Source: an uncultured Clostridium sp. (GTDB lineage: Bacteria; Bacillota_A; Clostridia; TANB77; CAG-508). Taken from it: a stretch of DNA of 10,509 bases. Below the pieces are notes generated by a model. It had not been told where the DNA came from. It saw only the letters and a program-made list of their open reading frames with translations, and ran no database searches. Below, piece after piece: positions 6,582-10,509 of this stretch (position 1 is the first letter of the stretch; each line of letters begins with the position of its first letter). Location of the stretch: NCBI GenBank assembly GCA_951800935.1, contig CATOLW010000025.1, positions 1 through 10,509 on the forward strand. Reading direction: 5' to 3'. The translations under genes and the position numbers were made by a program.

Positions 6582-6926
6582 ATGGAAGAAATAATTGAAG
6601 ATAAAATATTACAAAAGATAGGAAATAATATAAAAACAGCTAGACAGCTAAAAGGTTTTACTCAAGAGAAATTGGCTGAAAGATTAAGTAAATCTGTAAA
6701 TTTTGTTAGCCTTGTAGAAAGAGGAAAGTCAGGTATAGGCATTAAGACTATTATTGATATATGTAACATTTTAGATATTGAGCCAAATTCTCTTTTTAAC
6801 GGAATCGTAAATTATTCTAACAAAAAGGATAAAATTATTGTTGATAGCATTTCATCTCTTGCAAGTGATGATAAAGATATTGTTATAAATTTAATTGAAT
6901 ATATCATGAATAAGGGTAGCAAGTAA
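6582..6926 (+). CDS. XRE-family helix-turn-helix regulator
   Basis: A 114-residue protein with a Cro/CI-type HTH domain at about residues 12-72: IGNNIKTARQLKGFTQEKLAERL, then NFVSLVERGKSGIGIKTIIDICNILDIEPNSLF. This is the usual order of helices and the recognition helix falls around residues 38-48. The C-terminal 40 residues (KKDKIIVDSISSLASDDKDIVINLIEYIMN) form short helices as in other small clostridial XRE proteins and may serve dimerisation. The gene is divergent from the surface-protein/sortase operon, with 145 bases between the starts holding both promoters. By position it is the likely regulator of that operon and of itself. Whether it represses or activates cannot be read from the sequence. 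A GAGGTG site precedes the ATG. Confidence 0.92.
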   Translation: MEEIIEDKILQKIGNNIKTARQLKGFTQEKLAERLSKSVNFVSLVERGKSGIGIKTIIDICNILDIEPNSLFNGIVNYSNKKDKIIVDSISSLASDDKDIVINLIEYIMNKGSK

Positions 6927-6946
6927 GCTATTCCTTTTTACATTTT

Positions 6947-6976
6947 AAAAGCTACTTATTTTTTAGTAGCTTTTTT
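6947..6976 (+). terminator. Terminator of the XRE gene, overlapping the end of the convergent gene
   Basis: AAAAGCTACT (6947-6956) pairs with AGTAGCTTTT (6965-6974) around an 8-base loop and runs into a T-tract. The right arm and loop encode the last residues (KATKK) and stop of the minus-strand gene, so coding and termination functions share the same bases. Confidence 0.85.
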
Positions 6977-7243
6977 ATCCTTTTCGTTTTTTAGTCCTTC
7001 TGCTATAAGTTTTGTAGCCAATGAAAAGCCTAGTTTAAATATGTCTTTGTCCATTTCACTATACATTTTGTTTTTTGTTTCTTCTAATATTTCAAACTTT
7101 CTTTTCATCTTTTCTGCCTTTATACTATCGAAAAATTTATTGTACCTTTTTAACAATTTTTTATATTCCTTGCTTGTTTCCATATCTGTTATTATTCCAC
7201 TTTGGTATATTTGTTTGATAACTTCTTCATCTTCTAAATCCAT
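6956..7243 (-). CDS. Small DUF6809-like protein
   Basis: A 95-residue soluble, highly charged, helical protein. The pattern IKQIYQSGI near the N-terminus, then KEYKKLLKRYNKFF, a long central helix, and near the C-terminus IFKLGFSLATKLIAEGL resembles DUF6809-type proteins (LYYGNI..., EY, ..., GFRLG...E) of clostridial genomes and phages. I judge this from memory of the pattern, so it is tentative. The function of that family is unknown. AAGAAGGTG precedes the ATG. The gene follows the 172-aa gene by 35 bases in the same direction, so they are probably co-transcribed. The final codons overlap the terminator of the XRE gene. Confidence 0.65.
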   Translation of the reverse strand: MDLEDEEVIKQIYQSGIITDMETSKEYKKLLKRYNKFFDSIKAEKMKRKFEILEETKNKMYSEMDKDIFKLGFSLATKLIAEGLKNEKDKKATKK

Positions 7244-7278
7244 ATTACACCTTCTTTCTGTTTTAAGATGTGTTTTAA

Positions 7279-7797
7279 TTATTTAGCTTTTGTTGTAGTT
7301 TCTTTTTTTGTAGCTGTTTTTGTAGTTGCTGTTGTAGTAGGTTTATTTGCTTTTTCTTCTGCTACTGGTGTTGTTGCTTTTGGTTCTGTTGTTTCTCCTA
7401 ATTCCTTAACAGTTTTTAATTCTTTTGTTTTAGCCTTTTTAGGTTGTGGTTGGTATTTGCTAATAGCTGTTAGAATTTCGGCTGTTGTTGTGATAAATGT
7501 AATTATGTCTTTTTTGTCTGTTGCCATTATGCTTTTTCTCCTAAAGTTTCTAACATTAACCTCTATTAGCTTTTGTCCTTGTAGTAGGCTTTTAATGATG
7601 TCTAATTTTTTATTGTTGTCTATGCTTTCATCTGTTGTGATTTGAAATAATGAATAATTGATGTGCCTTCTTAAACCGTTGATGTTAATTGTATTTGCTA
7701 TTTCCTTTGCTGTTTTGTTTAATTCATCATCTTTTAATTTTGTAATGTCTGTTTCTTTTAGCTTTGTAAGTATTAAGTTGTTTTTACTTTCTTTCAT
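7279..7797 (-). CDS. Unknown 172-aa protein with a Lys/Thr/Ala-rich tail
   Basis: I do not recognise this protein. Residues 1-115 look globular and helical (TKLKETDITKLKDDELNKTA; KLDIIKSLLQGQKLIEVNVR; KKDIITFITTTAEILTAI), with a basic patch NFRRKS at 84-89. From about residue 116 to the end the sequence is low-complexity: PQPKKAKTKELKTVKELG, then many Lys, Thr, Ala and Pro, ending TKTATKKETTTKAK. Such tails occur in histone-H1-like bacterial DNA-binding proteins and in disordered linkers; neither is proven here. There is no signal peptide or membrane segment. AAGGAAGGAGATG precedes the ATG, and the gene heads a two-gene unit with the DUF6809-like gene. A repeat-rich non-coding stretch lies upstream. 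Confidence 0.7.
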   Translation of the reverse strand: MKESKNNLILTKLKETDITKLKDDELNKTAKEIANTININGLRRHINYSLFQITTDESIDNNKKLDIIKSLLQGQKLIEVNVRNFRRKSIMATDKKDIITFITTTAEILTAISKYQPQPKKAKTKELKTVKELGETTEPKATTPVAEEKANKPTTTATTKTATKKETTTKAK

Positions 7798-7899
7798 TTA
7801 ATTTTCATCTCCTTCCTTTTTATATTGGGGGGATAGAGAATTTACTGAAATAATAAAATAAATCCTCTATTGCCTTTTTGTATGTGCCTTATGTAGTAT

Positions 7900-7998
7900 G
7901 GATATATACTATAAGATTATGTTAATTTTGTAAATGGGAAAAGATTTGTTTCTTTGTTATAACTGCTTTTTGATGTTATAGTTCGGTTATATACTATA
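7900..7998. repeat. Direct repeat GG(A/T)TATATACTATA with nested inverted repeats
   Basis: GGATATATACTATA (7900-7913) and GGTTATATACTATA (7985-7998) differ in one of 14 bases and start 85 bases apart. The first copy sits in the inverted repeat TAGTAT/ATACTA (7894-7899 and 7906-7911), the second in TATAGT/ACTATA (7977-7982 and 7993-7998). A third pair, TATAAC (7958-7963) and GTTATA (7975-7980), lies beside it. Paired sites like these could bind a regulator, a replication protein or a partition protein. Confidence 0.45.
7906..7934 (-). promoter_or_regulatory. Possible promoter of the 172-aa/DUF6809-like operon
   Basis: On the minus strand -35 TTTACA (7934-7929) is followed after 17 bases by TAGTAT (7911-7906), or after 15 bases by TATAGT (7913-7908). 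The sequence TTATAGTAT around the -10 is the same as in the promoter at 2689-2717. The spacing is ambiguous, and the leader would be about 100 bases long. Confidence 0.45.
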
Positions 7999-8087
7999 TT
8001 GTTTTAGGTTTTCTAGGTATGGCAAGCAGTGTAGCATTGATAGTAATTGAAAATAATCTGTTGCTATAAATAAGAAAGTTCAAGCTA

Positions 8088-8117
8088 TTTACAGGCTCCA
8101 AACAGTGTATATATAAA
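8088..8117 (+). promoter_or_regulatory. Possible + strand promoter pointing into the 3' end of the HNH gene
   Basis: TTTACA (8088-8093) and TATAAA (8112-8117) are separated by 18 bases. If used, it would give a transcript antisense to the end of the 527-aa gene. No recognisable product follows. Confidence 0.3.
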
Positions 8118-8166
8118 CAAAAATGGCTATGTTTAAATTCTCTACTTTTTATGAGCGAATTACGAA

Positions 8167-8188
8167 GGAAAAAATAGAAAATTTTTCT
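8167..8188 (-). terminator. Weak candidate terminator of the HNH gene
   Basis: On the minus strand AGAAA and TTTCT form a short all-A/T stem (8188-8176) directly at the stop codon, followed by ATTTTTTCC. The stem is only five pairs, so it would be inefficient. Confidence 0.28.
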
Positions 8189-9771
8189 TATAATGTGAGG
8201 GTTTTTAATACAATTACTTTCATATTGGGTTTTAAAAGATGTGATGTGTCCTGAATTTGTTGTTGCTTTTGGTAGTCTTTTATATTATTAATGATTTTTG
8301 TATTAAGTGTAATATAGATTATGCCTTCATCTTCTAGTAGGCTTTTGACATCTGTGTTATATAACAGCAATGATGAAACAAATTTACTAAAACTATTTTT
8401 GATATGGTTGTATGGTTCTCTATTTTGCTTTCTATTAGCATTTAACAGCTTGACCTCATGTATTATCCTATTTCTAGTAATAAATCCCTCTAAAATGACA
8501 GCCTCGTTCCTTTTAAGAATAGATATTATATCTGCTTTGGCTCTTAATTGGTATTTATAACTACTTCTACATTTTAGGTTATTGTTATATATCATGTTGG
8601 CTGTCTCCTCGCCAAACTGCTCCCTTATTTGAAAATACCTTATACTATTATAGTTGAGGTCTATTAATTCCTTACATTTTACATTTATTTCTGGGAATAG
8701 GTTGTCTGCTAATTCGTTTATTTTTATAAAACTAGGTTCTCGGTTAGTTGCTGGGTTAAGGGATATATAACTACTAGGCTTTGACTTCCTCTCCAATATT
8801 CCTAAATAATACATAATCAGGAAGGCTTTATGCTTGCCTACGGTTCTTATGGTTTGCTTTATTGATGTTGTTATAAGGACATCTCCATTACTTATTGTAT
8901 AACGTTTCGCTTTATATATCTTTCTGTAAAATTCTATAAGTATATTGTTATAGGGCTTGTCCTTGTCTATTATCCTATACTTTACTAATATTTGCTTGAT
9001 GTTAGGGTATCTCTCTATGCTCCTGTTTAATATGGTCAGGTTCTTTTGGACTATTCCTTTATATATATACTGCTTGTGCTTTAAGATAAGGTTTTGTAAT
9101 GGTTTTGTATGAAAATTTGTCAGGAATTGAGGGGTGGACGGAGGAGGGGGAACCGTAGCAATAGCTTTGAGATGGGCTTTGTTAGAAGATATACTATACG
9201 ATTTATAATAATATCTATAATAACAATATGGCGTTTTAAGTAGCTTTTCATCTACAACATCATTATTCATAGCTTTATAAAATAGCCCACTTATTCGTTT
9301 TAAATACTCTTTGTCAATTTTTTGTTGCTTGTCCTTCAAACTCTTTTGCTGTATTTCCTGTAATTGCTGTGATGTCATAACCACATTATAATTCAAACCT
9401 CTACTATGCTTTATATTGTTTTTATGGTCCAAAATTTCTAAATTAGTAACTTTGTTATTCTGCTTGTCCTTGTTTATGTGATTAATTTCTAATTGCTTAT
9501 TCTCCAACATCTGCTTTAATTCATTATCATATTTTGCATAAAATTCCAAAATAAGCCTGTATAAAGTTGTAGTCCTGTTATTTCTTGTTATAATTGGATA
9601 GCCACAATTATTTAATATAACATCAGTAAAAGTTAGTTGTTGGGATAAATATCTAATTAAAGAATAATCAACATCTATCATTGCAATATCTTTCTCAATT
9701 ATTCTGCCTTTTTTCTCATTTATTGTTTTTACAATTATTTTTTCATCTTCTATATTGGTTAGAATTGTCAT
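8188..9771 (-). CDS. HNH-domain protein fused to a large unknown C-terminal half
   Basis: A 527-residue protein. The N-terminal part resembles phage HNH_3-type endonucleases: GYPIITRN (57-64), TLYRLILEFYAKY (69-81), EINHINKDKQNNKVTNLE (95-112) and HKNNIKHSRG (116-125). His98, Asn100, the Asn pair 105-106, Asn110 and Asn118 match the family's conserved positions; the His that usually precedes RLV is Tyr71 here. After a Lys/Gln-rich helix (134-160) comes a Pro hinge (PPPPSTP, 208-214). The C-terminal 310 residues are basic and unassigned. Within them 296-325 (ISNGDVLITTSIKQTIRTVGKHKAF ... LGILER) reads like a helix-turn-helix with a wing, and 340-400 recalls regions of phage or plasmid DNA-binding proteins. 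HNH enzymes cut DNA; fusion to a second DNA-binding part suggests site-specific nicking or a homing or replication role, which is inference. AAAAAGGTGG precedes the ATG. Confidence 0.82.
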   Translation of the reverse strand: MTILTNIEDEKIIVKTINEKKGRIIEKDIAMIDVDYSLIRYLSQQLTFTDVILNNCGYPIITRNNRTTTLYRLILEFYAKYDNELKQMLENKQLEINHINKDKQNNKVTNLEILDHKNNIKHSRGLNYNVVMTSQQLQEIQQKSLKDKQQKIDKEYLKRISGLFYKAMNNDVVDEKLLKTPYCYYRYYYKSYSISSNKAHLKAIATVPPPPSTPQFLTNFHTKPLQNLILKHKQYIYKGIVQKNLTILNRSIERYPNIKQILVKYRIIDKDKPYNNILIEFYRKIYKAKRYTISNGDVLITTSIKQTIRTVGKHKAFLIMYYLGILERKSKPSSYISLNPATNREPSFIKINELADNLFPEINVKCKELIDLNYNSIRYFQIREQFGEETANMIYNNNLKCRSSYKYQLRAKADIISILKRNEAVILEGFITRNRIIHEVKLLNANRKQNREPYNHIKNSFSKFVSSLLLYNTDVKSLLEDEGIIYITLNTKIINNIKDYQKQQQIQDTSHLLKPNMKVIVLKTLTL

Positions 9772-9802
9772 ACCATTACCACCTTTTTATTGGCAAGGGT
9801 AT
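9770..9802 (-). promoter_or_regulatory. Possible hairpin masking the start codon of the HNH gene
   Basis: On the minus strand ATACC (9802-9798) pairs with GGTAT (9774-9770), which includes the first two bases of the start codon. After a C·T mismatch TTGCC (9796-9792) pairs with GGTAA (9780-9776), with one G·T pair. The AAAAAGG of the ribosome binding site falls in the 11-base loop. Such a structure could control translation, but its stability has not been computed. Confidence 0.35.
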
Positions 9803-9810
9803 AGCAAACA

Positions 9811-9849
9811 CAAAAAATACTTAACCTTTTTATTTAAAGTTAAGTATTT
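9811..9849 (-). terminator. Strong terminator after the ORF6N-like gene
   Basis: On the minus strand a 14-pair stem (9849-9836 with 9828-9815, one G·T) closes a 7-base loop and is followed by a T-run. It lies 16 bases after the stop of the ORF6N-like gene and separates it from the HNH gene. Confidence 0.9.
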
Positions 9850-9865
9850 CAGTTTTTATTTTTGA

Positions 9866-10105
9866 TTATTTAAAAGTTATACAAGCCTTATATTTTATAT
9901 GCTTATAGTCATTTAGCCTTGTTGGTGCTACTACTGCATTAAATAGTCTGCTCATATCGGTGTATTTTTGTACAATATCCACATCACTGTCTAGCATCAC
10001 TTGCTTTCCTCGAATTGTATAAATTAAATTTTTAATATTGTCTATATCATATTCTATTACATCTACTTCTTTATTTACAGAAATTATAGTATTTTCTTCA
10101 TTCAT
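9866..10105 (-). CDS. Short ORF6N-like protein, probably missing the usual C-terminal part
   Basis: I start at ATG 10105 (79 residues), because AGAAGGA lies 10 bases upstream; the in-frame GTG at 10114 is too close to that site. Residues 20-40 (NIKNLIYTIRGKQVMLDSDVD) closely match the start of the ORF6N domain (IRGKxVMLDSDLAxLY), which is found in phage antirepressor-like and regulatory proteins. After this point the match weakens: MSRLFNAVV loosely recalls KRLNEAVK, and the expected FPEDFMFQL segment is absent, replaced by LNDYKHIKYKACITFK. Family members are usually much longer. The gene still has a consensus promoter and its own strong terminator, so it looks like an expressed short gene and not plain debris. 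Its role is unknown; regulation of neighbouring genes is a guess. Confidence 0.68.
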   Translation of the reverse strand: MNEENTIISVNKEVDVIEYDIDNIKNLIYTIRGKQVMLDSDVDIVQKYTDMSRLFNAVVAPTRLNDYKHIKYKACITFK

Positions 10106-10133
10106 AATTTTCACATCCTTCTAGGTTGTGTTT

Positions 10134-10162
10134 ATTATAAAACGTTTGTTTTGTGATGTCAA
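10134..10162 (-). promoter_or_regulatory. Consensus promoter of the ORF6N-like gene
   Basis: On the minus strand: -35 TTGACA (10162-10157), a 17-base spacer and -10 TATAAT (10139-10134). Both boxes and the spacing are perfect, making this the strongest predicted promoter in the window. Confidence 0.9.
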
Positions 10163-10311
10163 GTAATTTTTAATTTTTATTAGAATTCGTGATTTACCAT
10201 TTTTAAGTAATCCATACAGATTCTAGTAAAATTGATATGTGTTTTTTTCTGACAGTCAAGGACAGGTCTTCAACTTATGACTTACCTTTGCCAGGTTAAT
10301 AATCAATAGTA
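10163..10311. other. Non-coding stretch between the ORF6N-like gene and the right-edge gene
   Basis: I see no gene here; the best frame on the minus strand is 11 codons. The part at 10240-10300 is less AT-rich than its surroundings, with GACAGTCAAGGACAGG on the + strand. On the minus strand TTGACT (about 10255-10260) could be a -35 box, but no good -10 follows. It may be a remnant or a binding site; nothing decides this. Confidence 0.4.
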
Positions 10312-10361
10312 AAAACAAGGGGATAAATTCTTGTAAATTATACCTATTTCCCCCTTGTTTT
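10312..10361. terminator. Terminator after the right-edge gene
   Basis: AAAACAAGGGG (10312-10322) pairs perfectly with CCCCTTGTTTT (10351-10361), 11 pairs, across a 28-base loop. On the minus strand it lies just after the stop of the partial gene and is followed by a T-run. It is symmetric enough to act in both directions. Confidence 0.75.
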
Positions 10362-10369
10362 ATATAAAA

Positions 10370-10509
10370 TTACTTTTTAAAATATGTTTCCGCATAAAAA
10401 TCATTGTCCCTTAACATTTTATTGATAGACTCAAACTTACAATCTGCAAATTCTTGACACAAATCAAGTATTTCTTTTTCATTATCTTTACTTAAAACAT
10501 ATCTTCTAA
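10370..10509 (-). CDS. 3' end of a gene entering from the right edge
   Basis: One minus-strand frame is open from the window edge to TAA at 10370-10372, giving the last 45 codons plus stop (YVLSKDNEKEILDLCQEF ... LRDNDFYAETYFKK). The two other frames are broken early by stops. The stop codon is followed by a strong hairpin at 10312-10361, which supports a real gene end. The visible part is charged and helical, with no recognised motif. The start and most of the gene lie outside the window. Confidence 0.6.
   Translation of the reverse strand, partial: RRYVLSKDNEKEILDLCQEFADCKFESINKMLRDNDFYAETYFKK

Larger units (their letters stand above)
7798..8187. other. 390-base non-coding stretch with repeats
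   Basis: No convincing gene is present on either strand; the longest frames with ATG are 10-16 codons without ribosome binding sites, apart from a 43-codon frame at the right edge (see rejected items). It holds the leader of the 172-aa gene, a possible promoter at 7906-7934, several TATA-type inverted repeats (7895-7998), a direct repeat and a possible + strand promoter at 8088-8117. Confidence 0.6.

Noticed and set aside
7268..7645. 125-codon + strand hydrophobic frame, resembling a membrane protein
   Set aside because: It is the complement of the Lys/Thr/Ala-rich tail; Lys codons AAA/AAG read as Phe/Leu on the other strand, and no ribosome binding site is present.
7798..8187. CRISPR array, riboswitch or tRNA in the long gap
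   Set aside because: There are no regularly spaced repeats, no cloverleaf and no recognisable riboswitch core; only short TATA-type repeats.
8123..8254. 43-codon + strand frame (starts MAMFKFSTFYERIT) behind the possible promoter at 8088-8117
   Set aside because: There is no ribosome binding site, and half of it is antisense to the HNH gene; noted only in connection with the antisense promoter.

Overview
The window is strongly AT-rich, uses the standard stops, and has Shine-Dalgarno sequences of the AGGAGG type ahead of most genes. It carries a class B sortase with a sortase-anchored surface protein. Together these point to a low-GC Gram-positive host, most likely a member of the Clostridia. 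The gene content (DUF6076, DUF3560, DUF3846, a small serine recombinase, an HNH-type protein, an ORF6N-like fragment and many orphan genes) looks like an accessory region such as a plasmid, an integrative element or a prophage remnant. No relaxase, replication initiator or integrase can be named with certainty, so the type of element is left open.

Layout. (1) 2-1273 (+): a DUF6076-like protein with a four-cysteine zinc-binding motif, ended by a hairpin at 1279-1305. (2) 2652 down to 1315 (-): an operon with its own promoter, encoding a 46-aa small protein, a DUF3846 protein and a DUF3560 protein. The last gene carries an apparent one-base frameshift near its 3' end. (3) 3486-2848 (-): a resolvase/invertase with a good promoter that is overlapped by one arm of an inverted repeat. 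(4) 3708-4040 (+): a 110-aa orphan with its own terminator. (5) 6436-4091 (-): a surface-protein/class B sortase operon, transcribed divergently from an XRE-family regulator at 6582-6926 (+). (6) 7797-6956 (-): two small genes, a 172-aa protein with a Lys/Thr/Ala tail and a DUF6809-like protein. They are preceded by a 390-base non-coding stretch with inverted and direct repeats. (7) 9771-8188 (-): a 527-aa protein with an N-terminal HNH-type domain, a proline hinge and a long unrecognised C-terminal half. Its start codon lies in a possible hairpin. (8) 10105-9866 (-): a short ORF6N-like gene with a consensus promoter and a strong terminator. (9) 10509-10370 (-): the 3' end of a gene that enters from beyond the window.

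How it fits together. The clearest functional module is the surface protein plus sortase. The protein has a signal peptide, a Thr/Pro-rich wall-spanning stretch, a TPKTG sorting signal and a membrane tail. The sortase next to it is of the class that accepts such signals, and the divergent XRE protein is the natural candidate regulator. The DUF3846/DUF3560 operon and the recombinase are typical cargo or maintenance genes of clostridial mobile elements. The least explained parts are the HNH fusion protein, the 172-aa/95-aa pair and the repeat-rich gap between them.
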